DNA of 64,000 bases, from positions 2,165,719-2,229,718 of the forward strand of contig NC_053112.1 in the NCBI RefSeq assembly GCF_010015445.1, given 5' to 3'. The position numbers were made by a program, and so were the translations under genes. Source of the DNA: Perca fluviatilis. Lineage: Eukaryota > Chordata > Actinopteri > Perciformes > Percidae. Shown here piece after piece: positions 31,651-44,479 of the stretch (positions are counted from its first letter, which is position 1; each line of letters opens with the position of its first letter). The notes beneath the pieces are model-generated. The model worked only from the letters and a program-made list of their open reading frames with translations, did no database searches and was not told where the DNA came from.

Positions 31651-33364
31651 TATTTAGACGCAACAAATGATATACAGATTTACATGAGCAGACAGAGAGC
31701 ATTTAAGTCATAGCCTACAGAAGAACTCAGCAGGAGCACAGCACCCCAAAATACAGCTTTGATGTGTCTAAAAGATAACATTACAGTAACTTGTTCAGCA
31801 GAGGATAAATGAAAGAGGAGAATATTTCTGTCAGTTTTGACTTGTTAACATATTGGTTTTGTGACTGGTTTATTGGAGTGTAGTTCTATTACAGTAACAA
31901 AAGGTGCAGATGCAAAGATTTAGCAAGTGCATGTTTTGCATACCCTGGGGGCTAAGGACCCCCCATCTTTCAACCTGACCGACAGGGTTGTTGAAACTGG
32001 CTGAGGTGTGACCAAAACAACAGTCTTACAACTCGGACACATCACTTGGATTTACTAAACCCCCACTGTCTTTTCTGTCAAAGGTTCAGAATGATCCGAT
32101 CCATGAGTCAAGAAATATACATAACTCATTCTGATATTTAAAAAAAAAATTAGGATTGTAATAGAAGATTTTTAGGATTACATCACATGTTGCAGCTACT
32201 TTTTTAAAACTGGACTATGTTTGATTATACCAATAATTTGCTCCTCCAGTGAACTATGGAAGAGTTTGTTGAAGACTCCAGCCTGGAGGATTGGGAGGTG
32301 ATTGGCTCTGGGGGTTTTGGACAAATCTACAAAGCCAGGCATCATCAGTGGGGCTATGACGTGGCCATCAAACTGCCTCTTCAGGACAAGGGGTAAGTGC
32401 TTACAAAGGGGTTCCTGTATATAACTACATAAAGTTGTCTGAATTATTCATAATGCAAACAAACACACACAGGACCGAGAAGTCTTTGCTGCGTGAGATC
32501 GAAATGATGCGTCAAGCCACCCGCATGTTATGGCCGTCCGAGGGGTCTTCAAGGGTCAAACGCCCTCTGGCAGGTCATCGCAGCTTGGTGTGGTCATGGA
32601 GCTCATGGAGAGAGGATCATTGGTCTCCCTACAGGTAACCACGGGTGGAACAACTAGTCATATATTTTACTTGGAGTAATACCACTGTAACAATACTCTG
32701 CTACGAGTTAAAGTCATTAAAATTTAAAAAAGCATAACAAGTGAAGCATCGATTAAATGGAAGTTGGAAGTAATTTCATTTCAAAACTATTTCAAATGTA
32801 AATACATTTGGTCATATAATTATACAGTTTTCATGTTAAAATAGTTATTATTGCAGGAAAGAAGAACATTAATATAACAGCATATTCCAAACCTTTGAAT
32901 GGTAGTGTAGGCTATATGTGTAGCTCACTATCTCCACTATTTGTGGATCTGTAACTCTGGAAACAATCTAACAGGAAGCATTGAGGGGAACTCCACCCTG
33001 GCTGCTGGTCTTCAGACTGGCTCACCAAGTGGCTCTGGGTATAACCTACCTCCACAGTCTGCCCCGTCCCGTGCTCCACCAGGACCTGAAGCCCCAAAAC
33101 GTGCTGCTGGACGATGCTCTCAATGCCAAGGTGAGTCCCAGGCTTTGAGGGGAGTCCAGGCCTCATGCTTAATCTATACTGTTATAATACTTTGCACACT
33201 CTATGAAGACTAAAGGGAGCCTGTAAAATACATTGTAAGCCCACAAGATGGTATTAAGGACTAAAAATCATGGTAGATGGGTCGAATAAATACAGGACTT
33301 TCACTCAGGAGACCGGAGTCATGTCCCGTTCTTGTATACATACATCTCGTTCTTGTGCCCCGTG

Positions 33365-33900
33365 TCAGTTAACCATACATTTTTCAAATGGCGCTAAATC
33401 AGTCCACAACCGTGGCGTCACAAAATGATACCAATAGTCCCAACGCCGAAGGACACTTTTTGCAGAAGAAGCAAACACTAAAGGGACCTGTCCAAGCACC
33501 CCTATTCGACATGCTGGGAGTGAGAATGTGTTGCGTTGAGGTGAGGTCAGTCCAACTATATCTACCTGGTACCGCTCAACCTCCTGCACCAGCTTTAGCT
33601 TCTTCCCCACCAGAGAGGTTACGTTTCATGTTTTCAAAGCTAGTCTGCCTTGTTGGCAATCGGCACACCCAGGCCTCCAACCCAGGTAACCATCCATGGG
33701 GGTCGTGGGTCCACAGGGTAGTGGCGGTGTTAGCACCAATCCTTCGGGCTTTGGCCGACCGGGCTCCGTGGGCAAAGGTGAGGAACGACTTCCCTGACCA
33801 TCGGTATCCACCACAATGTTCATGTTCTTGAGGCACCTAAGACCCTGAGACCACAGCTCCCCGCCGCAGCTTCAGAAATGGAAGCTTTAAACATTACCCA
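33365..33900. other. unassigned intronic block, possibly retroelement-derived
   Basis: More GC-rich than its surroundings, with open frames on both strands (33388-33831 + and 33836-33576 -) that match nothing I recognise. It lies in the intron between kinase exons 3 and 4 of copy A. Probably inserted repeat sequence. Confidence 0.4.
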
Positions 33901-35248
33901 CTAGGGTTCAATGCCCCCAACTTCCACATGGATGCCATAACAGACCCTACAGAGGTGTGAGTTAAAGATCTCTCTGAGAGGGGCCTCCAGATGTTTCCAG
34001 TTTACCCGCACTACCCATTTTTCAATGTCTTTGACTAAATCTAATGGTCTCATGACAGCCAATGGAAAAATCAACCACCAAGTTTGATAATGAGGCCTGC
34101 TATGACTTATTTATGACATGTTATGTTGTTTAGGCTAATTTCAAGTTGTCATAACACAAACCTCTCAGACAATGCTAACTTAGCATTAAAAGAGTCATAA
34201 TTTACCAAATAACTCAATTACAACAGTCCTAAACATTTATAAAGACTCCTTCATGTTCATGACTGATTTCATGTCCGTCTTCTGCACACCCCTTCAAATA
34301 AAGTGTTACCAAATAAAGAACCTCTTCTGACGCTTTCCTCTCTTTGCTAATTCTCTCTGCAGCTTACAGATTTTGGCCTTTCCCGGATTTCCTGCAGCGT
34401 CACACTGTCCAAGAACGGTGAACCACTAGGAGGGACGATTAACTACATGCCACCAGAGGCTTTAACAAGCACATCGTACAAACCTACCAGAGCCTTTGAT
34501 ATCTACAGGTACAAGAGCATCGAACCAGCACTTGAATAAAAGTATCATATAATAAATAATAACTAGGGACGGGATCACTCCGGGCTCCAGGTTCAGTCTT
34601 TACAGGAAGTCAAATTAGCATTGGCATAGTCCTTTAACAGATGAGGGAATTGTTTTCAGAGAAGAGGAGTAAAGTGAGGTTACTTCATGCACAGATTTCC
34701 TTATTTTCATATAATACCCTCATTCTCACATAAGCATTAATTTATAGATGACAACAAACCCTAGCCAGCAATCAACCAGGGTGTGATTGTTTTGATGGAT
34801 AATAATCCTGACATGTAATTCTCTCTGTCTGTCTTTCAGTTTCGGGATACTCCTTTGGTCCATTATCACAGGGAAACAACCATATGCAAGTAAGTGACTG
34901 TTCTGTGAGTGACTATCAATGCTCAAAAAATCTTAGTTTTTCTCATTTGAGTTTTGGGACACATGGTGCAAGAATGGCAGGACTTAGTTTTCTTGGCTCT
35001 GAGCTGTAGAGTAATGGCTTGTAAAAGAAAAGTCAAATGGACTAAAGCAGGGCTATTCAACCATATTGGACTTTCACGCTCTTATTCTAGTTGCTCCTTA
35101 TTGTATTTGCTACTACAACTCAAAGCTAGGCCTGTAACAATTGTAACATGTCTCTTTGTTTAACGTCAATTAATTGCTATTATTTGGGATTCATTCAAAA
35201 CTGTGTTTGTTTTGAAAAAGTTATAAATTTTAAAGTTTGACTGACAGA

Positions 35249-35252
<4 letters not shown>

Positions 35253-35300
<48 letters not shown>
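35253..35300. repeat. (AT)n microsatellite
   Basis: Pure AT run of about 48 bp in copy A, upstream of kinase exon 6. Confidence 0.95.
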
Positions 35301-35304
<4 letters not shown>

Positions 35305-35805
35305 AATCGTAATTATTTCTGAGACAATTGTAAATTTGGAATTGTTACAGCTCTACTACTACTAAATTAAATTTACAACAGCAGGTGGACCGCCCACAGC
35401 TGGATGATATCAAGGGCGATGCTGCCGGGTTGACAGAGTTGACAGGACTGATGAAGAGATGCTGGGATCATAAACCTGAACAAAGGCCCAGAGCCCTTGG
35501 TGAGGAAACTACTTCATTTACCTCTGAAACTCTGAATTAACACAGAGTAATTGTTTGTGATCCCGGGCTCTAACGTTACATTCTTTACTCTATGTTGTGT
35601 ACAACAGAGTGTACAACTGAGACAGAAAAACTGTTCAAGATGCACAAACGTGAACTCAATGATGCTGTCCATGAAGTGCTGAAGAAACTGGTGAGGAACA
35701 AATCTCTTCATAAACACTCAAGTCACGCTGAGAGACTATAACTTTTTGATACGATGCAGCAAAGCATTGTTTTTATTGTGTGTAACTGGCTCTTCTTCTT
35801 TCCAG

Positions 35806-37869
35806 GAAGTGATGCCAGCAGGAGATGATGAAGACATATCTTCAGGTCTGTATTTATATACCACTGTTGCCTGGGTCCAGACCTTTGAATCCGTCCACTG
35901 CACCAAGTTAACTGATTATTCGTCTGGCATTGTGACATAAAGCGAACAGACCAACAAAGCAGGTCACGAAGCTGTTCGTAATTTGGTCATAAAAAAAAGT
36001 CTCTCGCAGTTCCCTGATTTTGTCTGTCGTTGTCATCTCTTCCCGTCAGAAGTTTCTGAATCTCATCATCTCCATAGTTAGACATATAATCTTTGATGTC
36101 TTTGTCTTCTTCTTCATCCTTGTTGTTTGTTTACGCCCGGTAGCGGCAGCCACAAGATAGAAACATCATCAGCACGCTGCCTCGCTCGTAGTGCTGCTTT
36201 TTTCTTAGGAGTGTAACGATACATCGATCTGGATATATTGATTCAATCCTCAATGATTATTATTAAAAAGAGTAGTTTGTTTTTTAATTGAAATGTCTGG
36301 AAGAGCTCAGTAATGCAATTGACGAATCATATTTTAGTTGCTTTTTGTAAATATATATAATTGTAAATGTTAAAGGGACTTATGTATTGTCTCGTACTGG
36401 ACGCAGGCCTCTGAATTGAATCAAAATCGTATTATGGCAGAATCTGTGATAGCAGTAAATATTGTACCGTTGTCCAAAGAATCGATATATCGTATTGTAA
36501 TAAACGTGTGATTCACACCCCTATTTTTTCTCTCACAACGTTCGAATATAAATGTTCATATTTTAATGTATGTTTCTTTTTACAATTCAAAAATATAATC
36601 AAATTTTGAATATTTGTTGACAGCCCTACTGTCCATGGGCCGCCCCATCACTCACACATTTGATGCTTGTGTAAATCCTGTTTACATGTGTGTGGACTCG
36701 GGCCAGTGTGTGTAATGTATCAACAGAGTAAAAAATTTAATTTCCCCTTTGGGATTAATAAAATATGACTTCTTCTTCTAGTGACTGGGATCAAACAGTT
36801 TTTGAGAGATGTAGAGATGTCTGATGGTCCACACCGGATACTGGAAGCTCTCTGGTAAGAACTGACAACAAGAGCTCTAAAGCTAGGTTTATGATCACAG
36901 TGCTATTCCAGCGTGAGACTGTCGTTTCCAGTGATAAATGTAATGTTTGGCGGTACGTCGGTATTTAACATGAATGAGTTCATTACTGTTGCCAGGCAGC
37001 CTGCTTTCCTTCTCTACTAATTCTTGCTTTTTCACAGATTATATTGTTTGTACGCCCGCCTGTATTTTGGAGAAAACTGCAACTAACAATGCAATGTGCA
37101 GAAACGTCTCTGTTCATGCTCGTAGCGTGTGCATCATCTACGGAGGCCCGCGTCACGGCGTCTCGCACTAGTATAACTGAGGCTTTAAGAGTCAGAACGA
37201 GTTAGTTTCATAGATTGATTCATGGAGTACTGTCGTTATATAGTGACAGTTGGAGCATATTTGACAAACGTCAACATTTTTTATAAAAGTTACCAGTTAC
37301 CATCATTGTAAACATGCAGAGAAAATATTTCATGATCTGTTTTATCATGTGGGAGGATATTAATAATAACCGGAGCAGATCAGTGGTGTCTGTGCCTCTT
37401 ATTATTTATACATTAGCTTCCTGTTCCTGTATCAATTATTTTTTGCGATTAACAATTTTTTATTTGTTTTTTAACACACAAACATATCATTTGTAGCATA
37501 AACATATCATCACCATCCACCCAGTAAAAAATAAAGAAAAGATGACTGGAACTTTAATACTCAAGACCATACAACAAAATAATAACAAAATAGACAACCT
37601 ATAAACCAAATACACATAGCCTCTTATTATTTTAACATTTACATAAGTAACATTTACAATGACTGTTACTGTAACAGAGTATTTTACAGTGTGGTATTAG
37701 TACTTTTACTGAAGTAAAGGATCTGAATACTTCTTCCACCACTGGGAACTCTGCATCATGTCTAACAGCAGTTAGGACTCATGTTGGATAGAAAATCATC
37801 CTGACTGTGTTTCTTCCTCCAGGCCGGACTATGATGGAGAGCAGGGGTTAAGACATCATCTGATGAAGT
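35806..37869 (+). CDS. copy A linker exons between kinase and B30.2
   Basis: Three small exons: 35806-35845 (EVMPAGDDEDISS), 36782-36854 (VTGIKQFLRDVEMSDG...) and 37823-37869 (WPDYDGEQGLRHHLMK). The last uses a weak donor GTTAGT, where copy B has GTAAGT. The 73-nt middle exon has exactly the same length and phase in copy B (48356-48428). No domain recognised. Confidence 0.65.
36206..36523. mobile_element. 318-bp hAT MITE
   Basis: The 8-bp duplication TTTTTTCT is at 36198-36205 and 36524-36531. Ends TAGGAGTGTAACGATA and GTGTGATTCACACCCCTA are imperfect inverses. No ORF. Confidence 0.82.
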
Positions 37870-38618
37870 GTTAGTCTGGATTTAGTTTCTCTTTTAATAC
37901 ACAGCTGATAGTTTTTTTCATTAGAACATTACTGACAACATGCATCATTATTAAACTTTATATCAGATGTTTTCTGATGATAAACTGCTGCTGTGTTTTG
38001 ACTAACACTTCATAACGATCGCCAAGGGTGTAGCTTTGGTTTGAGAAGTGTGGGGGGGAGGGGTCTGGGGGGTCCTGAGTCATAAAAATGGTACCAAACT
38101 ACGTATTAGAAAAATAAGTCTGTCATTATTGTTTAAAATAGGGGCCCATCACTGAGACTTGTAAATAAAACATTATCAACAAAATTTTAAAGTTGGGGGG
38201 GTTAAAAGTTATTTTACTTTCAACTGACAACAAAATGATAATGAATATGTTTACTAATTATTACTTATGATATAGTTTATGTTATTTTAACAGGTTATTG
38301 TTGCTCAGATCATATTTTATATATTTTATAAATTAATTGTAAATGATTAATTAATTGTTTATAAACCATCAATAAACATTATTTGGATGTGAAGTTGTAT
38401 CTGACGATTATAACTTGTTAATGGTTAATAGTTTGTTAAGCTATAATCTATAAACATTGTTCTTTAATGCTTTATAAACCAGTAATTAATCATTAACTAA
38501 TTATTATATGCATTAGATTAAATATAATTTCATTAACAGTATAATAATGTTTAACTAAAGTTTAACTAATGATGTTATTATAAACTGCTGCTGTGTTGTG
38601 TCTCGTTCTCTCCATCAG

Positions 38619-39181
38619 ATTCCTGTGAACTCACACTGGACACAAACACAGTGAACACAAACCTCAAACTGTCTGACACCAACAGGACGGTGACATGTGT
38701 GGAGGAGTTTGAGCCATATCCTGATCATACAGAGAGGTTTGACTACTGGCCTCAGCTGCTGTGTAGAGATGGTCTGACTGGTCGTTGTTACTGGGAGGTT
38801 GAGATGAGAGGAGAAGGGGTTGCTATTGCAGTGAGTTACAGAGGAATCAGCAGGAGAGGAGACAGTGATGACTGTATGTTTGGACATAATGATCATTCAT
38901 GGAGACTTTGGTGCTCTGATGATGGTAACTCTGTCTGGCACAATAACCAAGGAACATCCATCCCCTCCTCCTCTGTCTCTGATAGAGTAGCAGTGTATGT
39001 TGACTGTCCTGCTGGCTCTCTGTCCTTCTACACAGTTTCCTCTGACTTACTGATCCACCTCTACACCTTCAACATCACATTCACTGAACCTCTTTACCCT
39101 GGGTTTGGGTTTGGTTCATATGGTTCCTCAGTGTCTCTGTGTTCTCTGGAGGAGGAAACAACTTCCTGTCCTGTGGTTTAA
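38619..39181 (+). CDS. copy A terminal exon: PRY-SPRY (B30.2) domain
   Basis: Open from the acceptor TCCATCAG to TAA, 187 codons. It starts SCELTLDTNTVNTNLKLSD (PRY), then WPQLLCRDGLTGRCYWEVE (SPRY core WEVE), SYRGISRRGDSDDCMFGHND, and VYVDCPAGSLSFYTV, ending PVV. It joins in frame to the copy A linker exons 35806-35845, 36782-36854 and 37823-37869, all of which have partners in copy B except that the first differs in sequence. B30.2 domains are protein-binding modules found in fish TRIM, NLR and related immune proteins; the ligand is unknown. No RHIM motif is seen. Because exon phases agree with the kinase exons, this is read as the 3' end of the kinase gene rather than a separate gene. Confidence 0.85.
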
Positions 39182-39481
39182 ATGTTGATGGAGGACGAGG
39201 CTTCACTTTGGTTCAAATTTGTCTCACTGATTGTGTCTTTAATGTCAGAAATGTTCTTCTTCTTCTTTAGTAATGTTCAAATGATCTCCTCAGGGATGAA
39301 AACTAGTTGTGTATAAACTGTGTTGACTTTGATGTTCACTTTAATCATGTTTCATTGGAGCAGCTTCAGCTGTTAGTGATTTATTTCCATAAAGGTTTAA
39401 AGATAAAAAAACAGAGATGTTGATGTTTACATGAGTTCGTGTTTTAACAAATGTAAATCTATTTCAGTTTGAAAATCAAAG

Positions 39482-39487
39482 AATAAA
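39482..39487 (+). terminator. copy A poly(A) signal
   Basis: AATAAA about 300 bp after the stop. The surrounding AAATGTAAATCTATTTCAG and AAAATCAAAGAATAAA sequence is conserved around the copy B signal at 55039. Confidence 0.7.
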
Positions 39488-39796
39488 GATGTTTCCTTTA
39501 CAATTAAGTGGTATTTTTCTTTTCATTTGAAGATGTTTAACACTTCTTGTGAATAGAATCAAATTAATCTTATTTCCATATCCAGTATAGAGGAGAATAG
39601 TCTTTGTCGAAATTGAATGCAGTCCTCTCAGTGCCAAATAACAATCAAAGTGCAAAGAAGGAAAATAAATATCTATATGTGTATACATTACTAGTTTTCC
39701 AAACCAGTTTCTGTTAAAATACTCAGATGACTCTATTGTCCTTTTCTACCAAATGTGATGACCCTATACTGTACCACAGCAACGTGGAATGGTTAG

Positions 39797-40393
39797 TTGA
39801 GTGGTGTGATAGAAACTCTCATTATTAACACTGTGAAGCCAGAGAAAATTTTCTTTGGAAAACCCCTGAATTGTCAACTGCCCCCAGTGAAGATTCACAA
39901 TTCAGTAACCAGTCAAGTCTACAAATATATGGGTGTCATGATACATGAAAATCTCTCATGGACCTCTCATATAGAAATTATCTGCAAAAAAATACAACAG
40001 CATGTTTATTTTCTTTGTAGGGTGAGATCCTTTGGAGCTAGTAGCCAAATAATTTCTTTGATTTTCACATCAGTAATTCAGAGTATCATGCTCTATTGTA
40101 GCACTGCTTGGCTGAGTAGCCTATCAGTTAAAAATAAAGCAAAGCTATTTGATCAAATTAAAATTGGTTCAAAGATTATAGGACTAACTGTAGCACATTT
40201 CTTTCAGCAAGCTCTCACTAATAGTGTGCTCAGACTGGCCAGGAATATTTCTAATGACTCCTCACATGTTTTGCTCATAGAATATCAGCTTCTGCCTTCA
40301 AACAGACACTTTAGAGTTCATTCTTTCAATTGCTTCAGACTTAAAAACTCTTTCATACATCAATCTATCCTATTGTTAAACCAGCTACATTAA
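39797..40393 (+). pseudogene. Rex1/CR1-like LINE reverse transcriptase C-terminal fragment
   Basis: A 198-codon frame resembling the post-YADD part of fish Rex1-type RTs: YKYMGVMIHENLSWTSHI, then FLCRVRSFGAS, MLYCSTAWL, GSKIIGL and a final FRLKNSFIHQSILLLN. No catalytic RT motifs remain, so it is a 3' fragment. Clade assigned by style only. Confidence 0.65.
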
Positions 40394-41179
40394 ATCCAGT
40401 GCAATATTTATTCAGGATTACAAGTTTCCAAGACCTTGTCTGTGTGTATGTCATTTTCTGTTATGTATTTTTTGTTTCCTTATGTGGCAGTAAGTGGTAA
40501 TGTCACTCAGAGAATGTTAAGATTTCCAACAACGCCACATGGGATAGGTCCAAGACCTTTAAAGCACACAGGTTTGTTTACCAAATTAGGGGTCAGAGAC
40601 AATAAAGTAATTACAGAAATATACAATTTTATTTTTATATATGTTTAAATTAGCAACCTCTTTTCTATTAAAAGGTATGTCATGGATATTGGAAAACAAA
40701 ACACAATTCAAATCAATAAACCACCATGCAGTATTAAAGCAAGCAAAATCGACACCAGCAATATGTACAACAGGCTTGTGCAAAATTCTGAATTTCAGAA
40801 TTGGCCTCCATTCAATTCATGAATTGGAATTTTAATTTAATTGACTCCGCCCCACAGGAAGTTGAATTGGAATTGGAATGACAGGAAGTGGAATTAAATT
40901 AATTGTAATTCGAAGAAGTTCCACACAGTCACACAACAGAAAGAATGTGTTGAATCTCACATGCATTCAGTGCTAGGAAGGTTACTTTAGAAATTGCTTA
41001 CTGTTATAAGTTACCCATTATAAATGTGGTTTGGATTACTTTATCAATGCAAAGCAATTGACTTTTAATTTGATTAGTAACTAATTGAATTACACATTTT
41101 ACCTCAGTAATACAACTAAATACAATTACATTAATTTTGTAATTTAATAACATAATTTTATTACACGTAACTAGTTACT

Positions 41180-41784
41180 TGTTAGGGCTGTATAAATGAC
41201 CCAACACACAGAGATACCTCACAGGACACAGATAAATAGTTCAAGTATTTATTAGGTGACAATACTCAGTGGAGATGAACAACCGAGGCTGAACTAGTAG
41301 TTTTCTGGGAGTGGACTGAAACCAGGCAGTGGCAGATCTGAAGAAGTTCCACAGCTGAAACCAGGTGAAGCAGGTGGTTATGTCTGAGTTGGCGTGAGGC
41401 AGGTAGCACGGCGGAGCACGGCAGGTGGGGAGCAGGTTACAGCAGGATCTGCACAGAGGAATTGCAGTTAGACAAAGTAAACACAAATTCGAGAGAGTTG
41501 CTAGGAGCAGGGATACTGCGCCAAATTACCACATCAGGGTATGTAACGATCTGGCGCTGAAGACGTGAACAGCCCGGGTTTAAATACTGCAGGTGTGAAT
41601 CATGGAATGAGCCTCAGCTGTGCCGGCAACAGAGCAGGAATGAATGGCCACGCCTCTTGACCTAGTTCCTCCTGACACGCCCCCTGCCACTTCCAGGTAA
41701 AGACAAACAGTACAGATAGACATGGAGGGGAAAAGGGAGACACAAACACACAGAGAGGGGGAACAAGGCAGCTGACCCACAACA
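41180..41784 (-). mobile_element. solo LTR, family 1 copy 1
   Basis: Flanked by the exact 5-bp repeat TTACT (41175-41179 and 41785-41789). Begins TGTTAGGGC and ends CCCACAACA, so on the minus strand it runs TGTTGTGGG...AACA. On that strand TATTTAAACC gives a TATA-like box, with AATAAATACTTGAAC toward the end as poly(A) signal. No internal retroviral or Gypsy genes remain. Confidence 0.9.
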
Positions 41785-42008
41785 TTACTCCTCAACCCTG
41801 CATACATGTAGCATGAAGTAATGCCATAATATAACATTTGGCTGTAACTGAGTAATGTAACACATTTATGTTACTGTTACTGTTGTGTTGTGAGTTGAAG
41901 GTGTGTTTAAGCCCTTTATAAGCTATATGCCAGGCTCTTGCTCTGTTGCGTTACAGTAATGTAATGAGTAGAGTAATGAGTTACTATCCATAGAGAATAA
42001 CAAGTAAG

Positions 42009-42926
42009 CAGTGTTGGGAAGGATACTTTCAAAACGTATTTCGTTACAGAATACAGAATACATGCCCACAAATGTAATTTGTAACGTATTCCGTTACGTT
42101 ACTCAATCTGAGTAACGTATTCTGAATACTTGGATTACTTCAGGATTACTTCCACATTGAATTGCGTTTTATAAGTGTAGGATGCAGCTATCACATCCAT
42201 CTTACTAAACAGGCCTATAATGGTGTGTTCTTTTTATTCCAACTAGCTGAATGTGTACCTGAACAAGCAGATAGATTATTGTATTGGTAGTCCCGAACTG
42301 CATACTACAAATATCTAACCGCAGTCTTGCTACCACGAGCTAATTTTAGCTAACGTTAGCTAGCATGTCAAACGGGGCTAGTCAGTCTTTAAACGGCTCT
42401 GGAGCTAGTAAATCAGCACGTAGGAGAATGTAAAGTCGCACGTCAACGTTAAAATAGCAAGGTGACCAGTAAAACTACAGCAGACGACTACCCTTGGCTA
42501 ATTAAAAAAATAGCTTACTTTAAGATGCTTCTTCAGGTTGGAGGTGGAGTAATTTGGACGCTGAAAGGAGGCTGGTTGCACTGCACAGTTATATTTCATT
42601 CTTTGAAATTTCCAAGATAGAAACGTATTCCTGTCCTGGCTCTGTCGTGCCGGTTCCGACTCCATTGTGACTGATCACGCAAATAGCTATTTTTTTCGAT
42701 TTCATATCGGGGCTTCTGGAAAATGCATAGAGTTGCCTTAATTTATTCAGAGTGAATAAACTCGTGAAACAGATAAGTATCGTCATGTAATCCATTGACT
42801 TCAACAATGTAACTGTATTCTAAATACCAACTATTTAAATTGTAACTGTAACGGAATACAGTTACTCATAATTTGTATTCTGAATACGTAACGCCGTTAC
42901 ATGTATTCCGTTACTCCCCAACACTG
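42009..42926. mobile_element. hAT MITE inserted in the 40771-43809 element
   Basis: The 8-bp duplication CAAGTAAG is at 42001-42008 and 42927-42934. Ends CAGTGTTGGGAAGGATAC and CCGTTACTCCCCAACACTG match the 30565-31650 element type. Rich in GTAACG/CGTTAC words. Confidence 0.9.
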
Positions 42927-44394
42927 CAAGTAAGGTAATGCATTATGGGGTTAGGGTTAGGGTAAAAGTGAATAATGTGTATTACACATTCTTGAGTAGT
43001 GACCACAACACTGATGATATCAAATATCAGTAGCATAATACCATCAAGAGATGGTTTTCAAAATAAAACTGTCTGTCAACTTACTTGTAGATGCCTTTTA
43101 AAATGTGAAGTAGCCTTGAGACAGACTAGTGCACTGCAATGCATGCATATGGCTCTGTGGTTTCCAGGTGTTGTAATTGGTTCTTAAAAATGAACTAGTA
43201 CAGATTACCTTTTAGGCGTGCTATTATTTTCCATGTCACTGTTATTACAGGTGTCAAATCTATAAATATTTATAATCTGAAGTTGTAAGGGACTTCTGAA
43301 ACTTCAAAAGTCCAGTGTTGACCATCAAATTGTGTAGAAAAGAAGCTTTCAAACAAATGTCCACCTCAAATTGTTTGGCAACCATTTTAAATACTTGGTT
43401 AAATTAAAGCATTCTGGGAAATGGAGTCATATTGCACAAAATTACAATGACGAAAATTAAAACAGAATTATTTGTTCTGCGACTAGAGCTTTTTACATTA
43501 ACTGTTGGGGGAAAACATTTCCTGAAAATGTAATCTGTACAAGTAGTTCAAACTAATATCAATTATAGAATATGTAATGCAATCATATGACATATATTGT
43601 AAAGCTTAATTATTAAACACTTCACTTAAATTATGTATATGAATTTCTTTTAATTTGTATTGAATTGCAATTCTGCTTCCATTAATTCAAATTCAAATTG
43701 TAATTCTAGATCCTGTTTTTGACATCAATTCAAATTCAATTCAAATTCAAGAATTGAATTGGAATTTAGGAGTCATTCTCAATTCAATTCTGAATTGTGC
43801 ACAAGCCTGATGTACAACAGTTAATATACAGTATTTACATAAAACAGTATTTGTAATGTCAACCTTAGGCTGCACCCAAAGATCAGTAGCCTACTAGTTA
43901 TCTGAATTTTCAAAAGCTTAGGTTAGTTACCTAAAACGGCCACCTAGTTTAACCTTCTAATGCTTAGAAGCCCAAGGCAACATCTAGGTATATATATCTA
44001 TGGGTATTGACATGCTACATATATGTACCATGTTTCGTTTAAACGTACTGCAGGGGCTACATTTTTTAAGTTTTTTAGGGGGTGCTAGCAAGCCATTTTT
44101 GTGCGACTATTCCCAAAACCCTTAAAAATACGTAAATTTTCACGAGGCTTGATGCAAACGCCCATTTTGGTGAGTTTTTGAGTATTTTAAGCCCCTCAAA
44201 AAGGCGATTCCTTTGCTGGAAGAAAGACAGACGAATTCCTTCAGTTTCAATAGGGCCTTCGCCACTTCGCGCTTGGGCCCTAAATTTGAAGCTTATATGA
44301 TATACACACTTACACACTTGACCCCACCAGTGCAAATTCACACACCGCAATACCATCTCTGACCACTAAGGCACACACAAAGTTGTGACAGACA

Positions 44395-44408
44395 CACAGA
44401 CACACACA

Positions 44409-44477
<69 letters not shown>
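44395..44477. repeat. (CA)n microsatellite
   Basis: Near-pure CA run between the two solo LTRs. Confidence 0.95.

Positions 44478-44479
<2 letters not shown>

Larger units (their letters stand above)
32256..35690 (+). pseudogene. RIPK3-like kinase domain exons of copy A (frame broken twice)
   Basis: Exons 32256-32392, 32473-32634, 32975-33130, 34363-34508, 34840-34889, 35351-35499 and 35608-35690. Visible kinase parts in order: glycine loop GSGGFGQIYKA, VAIK lysine, helix C (LLREIEMM), catalytic loop HQDLKPQN (HQD in place of HRD), DFG, PPE in place of APE, and DIYSFGILLW. The post-kinase segment ECTTETEKLFKM...LNDAVHEVLKKL resembles that of RIPK3, a necroptosis kinase. Two breaks: near 32515-32525 the frame shifts (loss of one ACCC unit of a short tandem would explain it), and exon 35351-35499 is one base out of phase with the exon before it. 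EML6 exons nearby are flawless, so these look like real decay. RIPK1/2-like or ANKK1-like kinases are alternatives. Confidence 0.8.
40771..43809. mobile_element. hAT-like element, 3 kb, containing two later insertions
   Basis: The 8-bp duplication ATGTACAA is at 40763-40770 and 43810-43817. Ends are CAGGCTTGTGCAAAATTC and GAATTGTGCACAAGCCTG, near-perfect inverses, with many AATTGAATT/AATTCAATT words beside both ends. It holds a solo LTR (41180-41784) and a second hAT (42009-42926). No transposase was recognised in the remainder. Confidence 0.88.

Noticed and set aside
33260..33325. tRNA-derived SINE head (GAGACCGGAGTCATGTCCC)
   Set aside because: A weak resemblance to B-box-type sequence without a matching A box or tail; too little to call.
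33388..33836. 147-codon frame (+) and 86-codon frame (-) as a separate gene
   Set aside because: Both strands open over the same GC-rich block, no recognised domain, and it lies in the intron of copy A.
38619..39181. Labelling the B30.2 exon as a stonustoxin-like or TRIM gene
   Set aside because: PRY-SPRY alone is shared by many fish families; no MACPF-like, RING, B-box or NACHT part is in the window, and exon phases tie it to the kinase exons.
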